Assembly: GCF_905147365.1 (NCBI RefSeq)
Contig: NC_056410.1
Coordinates: 7,167,501 to 7,231,500 of the forward strand
DNA: 64,000 nucleotides
Direction: 5' to 3'
DNA from: Aricia agestis
Taxonomy: Eukaryota > Arthropoda > Insecta > Lepidoptera > Lycaenidae
Below the pieces are notes generated by a model. That model did not search any database and was not told where the DNA came from. It saw only the letters and a program-made list of their open reading frames with translations. Shown piece after piece: positions 20,956-31,219 of this stretch. Position 1 is the stretch's first letter; every line of letters starts with the position of its first letter. The position numbers were made by a program, and so were the translations under genes.

Positions 20956-23900
20956 AGATTTCGAAATAAACTTTATTAGATAAATTTTCCTTCATTACAC
21001 CTTTTAGCATTCTATTATAATATAGATAGTATTTATTTGCACAAAGATGATTCATTTCAATAATAGACGGATCCACACAATTGTTGTTGTTGGCCGTATT
21101 GGTAGCGAGGAGCCTCTATAATAATGTTATTGTACTGATTATGGTCTTGACAATGGGACTGTATAAGGAGCAGTGACGCTGCCTCTCGATAAGGCAACGG
21201 ACGCAATATTAAAGCAGTGGGTGGCGTGGACACTTCTTGTTGGAGTTTTTAAAGCAGTTCCAAATAGGGTAAGAGAATTACTGTAGACTTTTGGTCAATA
21301 TTTTCAATTCAAGTCAAGAGCGAGAATTTTATTAGCAACTTCCTCTCGTACTCGTAAAAACTGTTTTCGGGGGCAACCGTATATTTTCCCGTGATAAAAA
21401 GTATCTCTTACATCGATAAAAAGTCCTTTCCCGTAGTCTACGCTGTCTATGGCAAATTTGATAAAAATGGGCCCAGTAATTTTGGAGCCGTTTCGATGAA
21501 AACATCGATCTTTTCCACATTTATTACACATTATAGACAACTCTATAGTCTATAGACAATGAGGTAGAGTAATGAGTATAGACTATAGAGTACCTAGACT
21601 AATAAATGAATGAACCCAAGATTACCTTCCTAAGTCAATAAATTATTAGGTAGATATCTATTGTATGTCACAATGTACATTGTTAGTAGGTAGTTATATT
21701 ATACATAACTCAGTTTGTGATGATAAGGAGAAGAATTCCATAGAAACGATATTTATGATGATAATGATGACATTGATAATGCCAATTCGCGATTCAATTT
21801 TCGCTCTGCACCATGGGAACATTTGATCAGATTCGTTTAGGTATAAGCTTAACTAATTGTTTTGTTTCGGCTTCGAATAAAATGGCTTTTATGAAATAAA
21901 ATTTTATACCGACTTTAAAATGTAATTGGATTTTATATCCGATCATTGTTTCGCTTCAATTTAGATTATTAAATGTGACGTTGTGTTGCCAAAACATAAT
22001 GTTTAAATATTATCTGGGATATAAATTTAGGTCTCGCATTTGGGTCAAGATGCTCCATAATAAGTGTTCTAGCGTTGAGAAACTATTTCATGACTGAAAT
22101 TGTTTTCTACTTTGTACTCTCTGTTTCTCTATAGCTCTTATTATGATAGCAATATAATTACTTTCATAATGAATATCTGCTTAATGTTGTAACATTTTGA
22201 CATGTAATATTTATTTTATAGTCATCGTAATCGGCGCAGTCGGTAGGATTACAATGTTGACACTCGACATTTAGTACATTTATGATAGGTTCGGTCAATT
22301 TTTTCGTACAAAGGTGACCAGCAATCAGCCACATCAAGGCGTTGATGATTGACTGCGGTCTACCCACATTAATATTCTGGTGACTCACTGATAGCGCAAT
22401 GTAGGCGGTGGATTCTTCCCACCTGGCACCTGCGTGATTTGTCGCGACTCGAGTCGCTGATATTATTTAAATTTAGCCACTGTCCTGCGCAGATCAGATG
22501 GATTTGCTACTCGTTGCTTTTGAGAAGTCACGCGTTAATGTTGTTCTGGCTAGTTCTTCTGAGAGTTCCTTTATGTCTAAGTAGCTGATCATGAGCTTAG
22601 AAATTTGGTATTTCAGATATTCGTAAATAACTTAAATGGAGTATGTAACTTACATTTTCATGAGCAACAGTAGGTATTTTCAAAGTAAACTATGACTTAT
22701 TATGAATAATGTGAAATTTACATTTCGCGTTCCATCCAGCCGTATATTTCCAGCTAATGATAATAGTTTTCTAGAAAATTCTAACGTTGTAATAAAGTTC
22801 TCCTAATGGGTGGAACATTAACAGAGCACTAATTACGTCGTTCTATAAAAAACAAACACCAACTTCGCCGGGATTCCATTCGCAGCTACTACTTTAACTT
22901 CGGCTAATTGACCTCTTGTGGGTAGTCTAATTAGCGCATACGGCTTGGCCACGGTAATTCGGACATATCATAGTTTATGCCACGTGTGAATTAAAATTTG
23001 TCCCTAAAATTGTAAGGAATGTTGAAAAATACGCTCAAAAATGTAAAGTAAACCTCGTCTGAAAACGACCCGTTAAAAACCAGGATTACGAGTGAGTACC
23101 ATTGTCTAATATTTGCTAGCTTTACTTCGACTGTTGACTTAATACAAAGTAAATGCTCGTTCACCAATCTTAATATTGAATTTAATCCGAAGCTTGGGGC
23201 GATATTCTCCGAAGCTTATTCCTAACAAACAAGGAAAAGGGATATTTAACGCCCGATTTGATGTTATTTTAATGAGCCTAATTAGCATGTCAGATACATA
23301 TGCCATATTTCATCATTACACGCTTGTTAGCTGCTCGGAAACGCGAAGATGTACTTACACCGCTCTTTTACGACTCAACCGTTAGCGCTCGCTCGAGTAA
23401 CAGTTTTGTTGATTTCACACTTGGGAGGATTTGTAGGTGATATCGGAGGAGCTATTTGTATAAAGCTTCAGAATATCTCAAAATAACTGAAGTTAGTAGG
23501 TAGTAAAGGTGAAAACAGAAAAACTGGAAATGTCTCACCTCTACTTGTTACTTATTCCTGTGACAAAAAGTGAAGTTTGTGATTCTGTCAATCCATGTTG
23601 GTCTATGATAGACTAATCAAGCGAGTGAGGTGTTGAGAATCATGATGACGATTGTGCACGCTATAGTAATTATTTAACCACCACCAAACCAACGTGTGAG
23701 TTTAATAAAGTCACAATAGTATTGACTATTGACATAAAGGAAAATGAATTTGAAAACTTCTATTGAACAGGGGCAGCCGATTATTTATTGTTCACATGAT
23801 GTATCGAGTTAATACCTCAAATTCCAATACAAATGGAATTTACATTCTAAAATGGTCGGAACGTGATTCCGGATACTCTTTAAAACTTTGTCTCTTAAAC

Positions 23901-24006
23901 TTTAGCTGTATTGGAGGCGCGTTGTTAGAATTTAGATGGAACTTTATTCGAAAATAGAATTCCCGTTAAACAATACAATGTGGTTATTATTTAGTGTGTT
24001 TGAGAA
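20956..24006. other. Intronic sequence, nothing certain
   Basis: A hairpin of 15-bp perfect arms lies at 21540-21591 (ACTCTATAGTCTATA, 22-nt loop). A decayed lepidopteran-repeat stretch is likely at about 21340-21510. A minus-strand frame at 22164-22388 (LNVECQHCNPTDCADYDDYK) has spaced cysteines but no recognisable domain or splice support. No gene is claimed. Confidence 0.35.
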
Positions 24007-24225
24007 TTGGTTGACAGTTTCAATTTGGAGATAGAGCAGACTAGTGTTAGAGTGGCGACGCATATAGGCAAACGTCCCGCAACACGGTGGACCGACCATT
24101 CGAAGAAAGTGGCTGGCAGCGGGTGGATGAGGGCTGTCCAAGATCGGGATGGTTGGCGCTCATTTGGGCAGGCCTACGTTCAGCAGTGGACAGCAACAGG
24201 CTGATGACGATGACATTTTCAATTT
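24007..24225 (+). pseudogene. 3' terminal remnant of a non-LTR retrotransposon (LINE) ORF
   Basis: The frame reads RPATRWTDHSKKVAGSGWMR then AVQDRDGWRSFGQAYVQQWT and stops soon after. Endings of the form R(T)RW.DD..KVAG..WMR.AQDR..W....EAYVQQWT are common at the C-terminus of insect LINE reverse-transcriptase proteins, as I recall them from RTE-like elements. The short tail GGCTGATGACGATGACAT resembles the simple-repeat 3' end of such elements. Only the last ~65 codons remain, typical of 5' truncation. It is not a host gene. Confidence 0.75.
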
Positions 24226-24295
24226 AGGATGCTATACAAAAGATCAGCAATCAATTTTTTTTGGGAAAAAGGAACTAATGGAACCTATTAACGTG

Positions 24296-24619
24296 TTTTT
24301 TTTAATGATATAAGGGGCCAAACGAGCAAACGGGTCACCTGATGGAAAGCAACTTCCGTCGCCCATGGACACTCGCAGCATCAGAAGAGCTGCAGGTGCG
24401 TTGCCGGCCTTTTAAGAGGGAATATGGTAATAGAGGATGGTAGGTATGGGAAGGGAAGGGAATAGGGGAGGATAGGGAAGGGAATTGGGCCTCCGGTAAA
24501 CTCACTCACTCGGCGAAACACAGCGCAAGCTCTGTTTCACGCCGGTTTTCTCTGAGAACGTGGTATTTCTCCGGTCGAGCCGGCCCATTCGTGCCGAAGC
24601 ATGGCTCTCCGACGTCTTT
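24296..24619 (-). repeat. Poly-A-tailed SINE-like element, copy A
   Basis: Read on the minus strand it starts near CGTCGGAGAGCCATGCTTCG and ends CCTTATATCATTAAAAAAAA. Shared family blocks are GGGTCACCTGATGGAAAGCA, CGCAGCATCAGAAGAGCTGC and GGAGGCCCAATTCCCTT. It belongs with copies at 24783, 35164, 38685 and 44692, and lies 164 bp from copy B in the same orientation. Confidence 0.85.
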
Positions 24620-24728
24620 GTATGGTCGAAGGGATAGTAGGGAATATATTAATATACGCAAAGGTCGGAGCAGAGGCAGCTACTAGCACAAATCCGACCA
24701 CAATCCGACATTATACACACGTCACATC

Positions 24729-25195
24729 AGAATATTAACAGAAACGTTGTCGAACGTCGAACAAAACTTTTTGTTAGTTGTTCTTTTTTTTTTTTTTTTT
24801 TTATGAAATAAGGGGGCAAACGAGCAAACGGGTCACCTGATGGAAAGCAACTTCCGTCGCCCATGGACACTCGCAGCATCAGAAGAGCTGCAAGTGCGTT
24901 GCCGACCTTTTAAGAGGCAATAGGTTAATAGGGAGGGTAGGGAAGGGAAGGGAAGGGAATAGTTGAGGGTAGGTTATGGGTAGGTAATAGGGTAGGGGTT
25001 AGGGGATTGGGCCTCCGGTAAACTCACTCACTCGGCGAAACACAGCGCAAGCGCTGTTTCACGCCGGTTTTCTGTGAGAACGTGGTATTTATCCGGTCGA
25101 GCCGGCCCATTCGTGCCGAAGCATGGCTCTCCCACGTATAAACGTTCATGCTTGTGCTGCCTCTAGCGTGAAAAAATTGCAGTAATATGTACTAT
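24729..25195 (-). repeat. Dispersed repeat split by SINE-like copy B
   Basis: Blocks at 24729-24778 and 25144-25195 are inverted relatives of adjacent blocks at 17290-17400. The SINE-like copy B (24783-25140) separates them, showing that the SINE inserted into this repeat. Confidence 0.75.
24783..25140 (-). repeat. Poly-A-tailed SINE-like element, copy B
   Basis: A full-length copy in minus orientation, with ~18 A (T on the plus strand, 24785-24802) at its 3' end. The variable internal GGGAAGGGAAGGG / TAGGGTAGGGG purine tract is expanded. Start on the minus strand is ACGTGGGAGAGCCATGCTTC. Box-B-like GGCTCGACC lies near the 5' end (minus strand), which may point to a pol III origin. Confidence 0.88.
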
Positions 25196-25199
25196 CAGA

Positions 25200-25338
25200 G
25201 AAGTTGATTCCTAGGCAGATAGCGGACCTTAGTAATTTGGTCGCGTTAAGTCAAACCTATCAGACCGATCACAGCCAACATTGAATTGACATAAGCCGAC
25301 TAAACGACGGGTCTGTCTATTGCCTAGGAATCAATTTC
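25200..25338. mobile_element. ~139-bp MITE
   Basis: AAGTTGATTCCTAGGCA (25201-25217) and TGCCTAGGAATCAATTT (25321-25337) are inverted ends. It stands directly beside the 24729 repeat and 16 bp before the next MITE. Target duplication is not clear. Confidence 0.65.
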
Positions 25339-25354
25339 CACAATGGTACATATA

Positions 25355-25619
25355 CAGCATGACTGGTGAGACATGATCAATACTTAAGGAGAGTATTCGG
25401 TACTCGATTCTCATTATAATTATGTAATAAAATTAGGTACTTAATTTTTTACCAAATTTCCCTTTAAATAAATGAATCATGGACACTTAGTAAATTACTA
25501 TGCGGCCGGATTATTTAACTTTAAGCTAGCGATCAATTGATATAATTTTTTTTAGCTAATATAATAGCCAAATATCACGTCCTCGAGTATTGAACATAAT
25601 TATCTCACCAGTCATGCTG
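25355..25619. mobile_element. 265-bp mariner-like MITE with TA flanks
   Basis: The ends CAGCATGACTGGTGAGA and TCTCACCAGTCATGCTG are exact inverted repeats with TA outside each (25353-25354 and 25620-25621). A further inner match (CAATACT / AGTATTG) extends the arms. The interior is AT-rich with no coding capacity. Confidence 0.85.
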
Positions 25620-25621
25620 TA

Positions 25622-26538
25622 GATCCTATTTTATTACGCGTAGGCAAAATGCAGAATGCTAAAACGTAAATTGCTTACAAAGCTCTGAGTGAACGAAGTT
25701 ACGGGCAAAATGTAGTCTAGGACAATACCTATTATATATATTCATACTTAGGTACAATAATAATATTATGATTATGTAAATAATTTATCGTAGCATGCTT
25801 CAATAGGACGATAATCTGGTAGTAAATACCTATTTGGGTCACTTGTATAAAGTGGACGGCGATTATGCATAGAATATAAAAAGTTATGAGTTAAGTACAC
25901 GTACAGAGTGAAGTATGGGTGACCATATTAATGAGCTGTGGAGGCTTAAATGGAATACAGTATAAATTAAAGAAAAACGCTGACATTATACCTGATATTT
26001 GATGTTTTGACGGTAATTTACCTGTCTATTCTCTAGCTGCTAGCATGTTTGCTTGGTTGACCACAAAACATTAACCAATCAACAACGCTATGGAAGAGAT
26101 AAACTTCTGTTAAAAACATCAGAAATATGCATTAGAAACCTTGTAATGTTAAAAGAACCACTCATTACCGAAGTTAAAGCCTTCTTTTATAATGACAATC
26201 GTTTCAAGCTTACCAAAATCTAAGCTAAAGACTAATATCTCAAAGTAATATCTGTACCATGATCTGAACTGGTGTAGATTGTCCTATTAGACGCAGCTAT
26301 TTAGAGCATTTAATTACATGTTGCTAGCCGGCCAGGCAATTGTTCCACTTTCCTAGAATGTGCCTACAGCGGGGACAACAATGAAATCCCCAACTTAACT
26401 GGAAACACGGAACTTGAAAAGTACCATTCGATAATACTTTAAGTAAATTGGAAAGAAAAAGTCGATTTAGTTGTTCTTTACTTTTTATCTCGATAAACTC
26501 TATATTAAGTGAGTAATGCTTACTTTACTAACATTAAA
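25622..26538. other. Intronic sequence with a diverged MITE fragment
   Basis: About 26018-26105 (AACCAATCAACAACGC, AGATAAACTTCTGTTAAAAA) resembles the MITE at 48616-48755. No gene is seen in the rest. Confidence 0.45.
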
Positions 26539-26551
26539 TATATTTACAGTA

Positions 26552-26914
26552 ATAATAATAATACTCCCCACACCGGTTTCGGTGACGGTGGCCGGTTTCA
26601 TTGAAACCAGACCAAGTACGCAGGAGTACTTTTATAGTGCCCAAGTGTGTGCGCAGTACACAAGAGCACTCTCTATTCCTTTACTCTCATAACCCAGTGG
26701 GACGGAAGACCGACACGACTGGCGAGAGATCAGGCGCAGGACCGACTTTTTACATGCCCATCCGACGCATGGATCATCTTACTTGTCAGACAATCAGGTG
26801 ATCAGCCTGCATTGTCCTAACCAAACTTGGAAATAACATGTTTCCAACGCGGGATTCGAACCCACGACCTCCGGAGTCGAGAGCGACGCTCTAACCACTA
26901 GACCACGGAGGCGT
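26552..26914 (-). repeat. Full-length tRNA-derived SINE with 13-bp target duplication
   Basis: On the minus strand it begins ACGCCTCCGTGGTCTAGTGG TTAGAGCG, with box A-like TGGTCTAGTGG and box B GGTTCGAATCC. It ends in a TATTATTATT tail (26552-26562 on the plus strand). TATATTTACAGTA occurs exactly on both sides (26539-26551 and 26915-26927), proof of retrotransposition. The head is not a functional tRNA: the anticodon arm does not fold convincingly. The 66-codon open frame inside it on the plus strand is not a gene. Confidence 0.93.
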
Positions 26915-27064
26915 TATATTTACAGTACTAGTTATTCAGCCCATATTCAGTCCCAGTGTAGAAAAGTCACTTCCCGTTAGTATGTCTGTCAGTAATCACT
27001 AATCACTAATTAGTAATGTCTGCATAGATCTTTGAGAGTACGCATCGGATTTTACGGCGTTTTT

Positions 27065-28090
27065 AGGGTTCCGTACCCAAAGGGTGAAAACGGGACCCTA
27101 TTCATGAGACTTCGATGTCTGTCTGTCCGTCTATCCGTCTGTCAGTCTGTCTGTCAGCAGACTGTATCTCAAGAACCGCTATAGCTAGACTTCTGAAATT
27201 TTCACAGATTGTGTATTTCTGTTGCCGCTATAACAACAAATCCTAAAAACCATACAATTGATTTTTTTGGCCTTTTTTGCTCGATTTCAATAATGGTAAC
27301 AAGTAGACACTTGAAACTTTCACCTTGATTGAATGTGTACTTTAACCTTCAAGCGGTCGCGCGGTGTCGAATCGACTCCCCTCAATACATTTTCGTTGAT
27401 ATTATCGACATTTCTCGTTGAATCTGTATCATTCTCTCAGTAGTTTTTCATAATTTATCTATCTCCAAAATAAATAGCTTACACTTACTCTCCCTTGCTG
27501 CAAAGGGGGTGCCCCTTTGCAGCAAGGACCTCAATTGTTTTGGTCTCGGTGCCGGCGTCGAAAAGACTCCGCGCGCCTCTCTTACAATTTTATATGTAGT
27601 TTTCATATAATTGTTTATGTTTATTTATAAAACTAAGTCGTCGTTGACCGATAACATCGAGTGTTATTGCTAGATGAAGAAAAAATTTAAACTAGGATAA
27701 GAAAATTCCGATCACTTTTTCTGCCGCTGTTCACACAAGATAAGCTTCTTTGGATCACTGGATTTTATAATTAAGTTTTTACTAAAAATACATTTAATTT
27801 TCTGGGTTAACTGTTCACTTTCAAAAAGACTAATAATTAAATTTATGAAATAATAAATAATGTTGAATGAAAAGTGTTTTGTTTCCCAAATTCACCTACG
27901 ACGTCTTTTAGGTTACGCGCGACCACTGCGCGCGCTCGCTTGAAGGTTAATAATTAATAATAATATTAAACAAAATAAAAATTTGAGGGGGGCTCCCATA
28001 CAAAAAAAAAACAGAATTTTTGGCCTAATTATTTGCTGTATAACGGTACGGAACCCTTCGTGCTCGAGTCCGACTCGCTCTTGGCCGATT
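27065..28090 (+). repeat. 'agggttccgtacc' repeat interrupted by a piggyBac-type MITE
   Basis: It starts AGGGTTCCGTACCCAAAGGG and ends GGTACGGAACCCTTCGTGCT, CGAGTCCGACTCGCTCTTGG. The element at 27346-27946 lies inside. Removing the insert and one TTAA gives a continuous repeat similar to the copy at 10637-10925. Confidence 0.85.
27346..27946. mobile_element. 601-bp piggyBac-type MITE at a TTAA site
   Basis: The ends CCTTCAAGCGGTCGCGCG and the inverted CCTTCAAGCGAGCGCGCG agree over about 16 of 18 bases. TTAA lies directly outside both ends (27342-27345 and 27947-27950), the fixed target of piggyBac elements, whose ends also begin CC. CG-rich words (GTCGAATCGACTCC, GGCGTCGAAAAGACTCC) recur inside. 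No open frame is long enough to encode a transposase, so it is non-autonomous. Confidence 0.88.
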
Positions 28091-28805
28091 ATTTTTAACT
28101 GTATTTATGTTGTACTAAAATCTAAGCAAACTCGAGGTATACTGACTTCTGATTTACCTATTTTGATTGTAAAATTAGTAGCAGTAATTGCCTGGTACTA
28201 AAAATTATTAATCGTGATATTCCTTACATAAAGTGAATGTTGAAATCCTCAATTATTTAAGGAGCAACACGGGCGTGAGGCGACGGGCTTTGTAATACAA
28301 TTTCCTTCAGGTAGTAAACCTGTAAATTTAATGCCCTGTAATCCAAATTATTTCCGAATAAAAGGACACGAATTGATAAGGGTCCGTTGATCATGGGCTT
28401 ATTTCACGCTGTTTGGCGAGTTTAATTAAAAATGTTTCACGTAACACGACTCTTTGTTGTGATTCGAAAGTTTTCCCTTTTCATCCCCGTGAGATCGAGA
28501 TTTTAAATCGTAAACAGTTTTTGTTGTGTTAGGTACCAAGAAAGTGAAGTGTTTTTGATATGAATACTAAAAATGTATATTTTGAAGAATGTAACTTAAA
28601 AAAATAAGTACCTGGATGACCGAGCTTTGCTCGCTATAGCAAACACTCATTGACTTCGTGTTACTTAATAACGCCATCTGCTGATCGTTAAAACAATTAG
28701 TTGCTTACAAAATAGTATTATTATTTGCCAATAGATGTCAGGAAGAGTCATATTTTTCTGTTTATCGATTATCGATAAAACACGCATAAAAATACATTTT
28801 CTGAA
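28091..28805. other. Intronic sequence, nothing recognised
   Basis: No gene is seen. ATAACGCCATCTGCTGATCG near 28670 is another occurrence of the CGCCATCT word found at 972 and 3616. Confidence 0.4.
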
Positions 28806-28911
28806 AATGATTCCTAGCTAGATCGATTTATCGCCCCCGAAACCCCCCATATACTAAATTTCATATATATATATATATACAAGAATTGCTCGTTTAAAGA
28901 TATAAGATTAT
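28806..28911 (-). repeat. 'cgagcaattcttgtata' repeat, inverted copy with short (TA)n
   Basis: It reads CTAGATCGATTTATCGCCCC, CGAAACCCCCCATATACTAA, a short TA run at 28862-28880, then CAAGAATTGCTCGTTTAAAG. It is the inverted relative of 18574-18755 and lacks the ~45-bp block after the TA run of that copy. Confidence 0.8.
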
Positions 28912-30988
28912 TATATTATGTCAAGTAGAAGTTATTATAACATGTCTGTTTGTCTGTTTGGGTTGTTTGTAAACGGAATAGTAATTGTGTCTAAACGGAA
29001 ATCATACTAACCTTCTGCTCTTTTCTGTGCAAAGTTGGCAAAACAGATAAGAAACCTCTTTGATCAATTAAGATGCTAGCCCGGTCTTTTAAACTAATGT
29101 AGTTTAAAACTAAGCACACTCGTGTTGAGATAGTTGTTTAAAGGTTGTACGGCTTAGCCTGGAGTTTCACCTCGATCGCTGGGATTTCTTCTAATTCGGT
29201 CTGAGCCTTTGGGGATCAGAGTTTTAGATGGAATTATTTATACTCACCCGGCAAAACTCGGCCAGAAATATTTAATGATACCGAGATATCCTACAACAAC
29301 AAGAAGTTATTTCATTAAGATTGATGGGAAATATTTACGAAAGATATCGGAAGTTGGTTCGTAAGAGCTCCGAATTGGATCGTATTCCTGATGATTTTCG
29401 TGGGTATTACAAATAAGTATTATTTCCGTCGAATTAAAATCGTTTGAGCGTAATAGGAAAATTAAGTGAGGTATTAATATTCTGTATTTAAAATAAATTA
29501 ATAAGCAAACACGTGGACACTTAATTAAATAATCTTATTTAAACTTTTACCTTTCGGTAAATTAGATTAATCGAAATAATGTCACTTACAGTAAAAACAG
29601 GTTAAGGAGCAATAATCATTGCCTACGTCTTACCGTACAATATTGGTTTTCCACTTGATTTAAATTCTACAAGCGTTCTCCGGTAAGTTATATTCGGAAA
29701 TAACTTACGGAGGGCCAAAATGTCGGAAAGACGCGACAGGGGAGTCGTGGAGGACGCGCGACGGTCGGTAACACTTACTTAGGCCCGGCGTGATGACGAA
29801 AGAATTCCGGGATCGAGGGTAGTCGTAAAATCAAATAGTCCTCCAGAATGTCCTTATCCAAATTGACGATTTGACGCCTCTGTTCTATATTACACGTTTA
29901 CTCTAGGCTCTTGAGCCTAGAGTAGCAGAGGCAGGCCAGAGATACTTTTGTTTCACTCTAGAAATTTGGTTTACAAAGTTTCGTTAGTTTCATTGTTCAT
30001 ATTCGTAATAACATATTACAGTATCGGACTTGTCAATAAGGTATCTGAAATATGACTTGTCTCTAGCGATGCCCTTAAAATAGCAGATCTTTTGTTTGGA
30101 AGCGTGACATCACAACTAGCTTTTTTATTAGTCACTGCAATGTTTCAATTGGTGGATCCCAATTTAGCAGATTCCGTTCTGCCTCATACATTCCAACACT
30201 CTGAGTGATGGTTAAAAATGGGACATATTGATAAAATTGTGTTCTTTATTAGAAATAAAGGTATTTATAAATTATAACTGTATGCAAAAGGTTTTAAACT
30301 GATTTCATCATCTAAATATTCTGAGTCCCAGGAAAAGACAAAAGATGTTTTTATCACAAAACAATACACATCTCCCTCGCGATTATTAAATTACTGCGCA
30401 GCGAACTAGCAGGCAAAATAGTTTGAAAACACATTCAAAAGCAACTCTTTTCATATGCATTGGCTTGCAGCTTGATAGGTCGCCATCAAACACAAGTCCT
30501 GTGGGACGGTAGTTCCGAGTTCGTTTCTGTCGATTAATCTTACCGAGTCGATTTCATTTCTAATCCCGATAGTGCTTGTCAAATACTTTTCCCTCTATTC
30601 AGACGAGGCGACTCAAAAGGGTTGGTTTATTTACTTACCACCCAGTACCTACTAGAACAACGACGTTTCTAATTGATTTGAACGTTAATTGAGATATTAA
30701 AAAAACCTAGTATTACGTAATTTTAATAGGTAAACCTACTAAGTAATTAACGAAGTCCTTGAATACCTCAGGTAGACCGAGCACAGATGCAAATATACGG
30801 ATGATATTTAAATTCATATTTCAGTCTCTTTATCTTTTTAAACAACGTGTGATTTTAAGGCATTCGCTTGGGGGTAGAAAGTTCTCGTAGCTCGTGAAAA
30901 AGTCGAGCACCACTGTGTTTGTACAGTCTTTATTAAACTTCATAAAGCTTTTCCTAAATTTCTGTCCCCCGGGTGGGGAATACCGAAT
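28912..30988. other. Intronic sequence with one small perfect hairpin
   Basis: No gene is seen. A 12-bp perfect hairpin with a TT loop lies at 29899-29924 (TACTCTAGGCTC / GAGCCTAGAGTA). A CpG-richer patch near 29720-29790 has no readable feature. Confidence 0.4.
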
Positions 30989-31033
30989 ATGTTCGTTGTT
31001 GGCAATGAAAAATTTGTTTTATCAAAGAGAACA

Positions 31034-31195
31034 ATGACATCTAAAGAGATTACAAACATAATAAAATGCTGTTTGCTGACTTTAGTGTCTGTTATCTATT
31101 TTATTACCTATCTAACAGTGGCGAACGCTGGTTCTTTTTCTGAGGGAAGCCCTAGCCTGTATAATGTAGGAAATTTGAATGACGGTATTGAAAAT
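31034..31195 (+). CDS. Candidate first coding exon of a small secreted protein
   Basis: From ATG 31034 (context ACAATG) the frame encodes 54 codons. A hydrophobic core (CCLLTLVSVIYFITYLTV, residues ~12-29) ends in ANAGS, which looks like a signal-peptide cleavage site. The rest is polar (SFSEGSPSLYNVGNLNDGIE). A strong donor AAAAT|GTAAGAGG closes the exon at 31195 in phase 0; without splicing the frame ends six codons later at LSK. I recognise no family. If real it would be a separate gene nested in the AGAP intron. No second exon was identified, so chance cannot be excluded. Confidence 0.3.
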
Positions 31196-31219
31196 GTAAG
31201 AGGTTTGAGTAAATGATTG

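Noticed and set aside
26840..26914. tRNA gene on the minus strand
   Set aside because: Box A- and box B-like motifs are present but the anticodon arm does not pair properly, and the sequence is the head of a SINE with a 13-bp target duplication.
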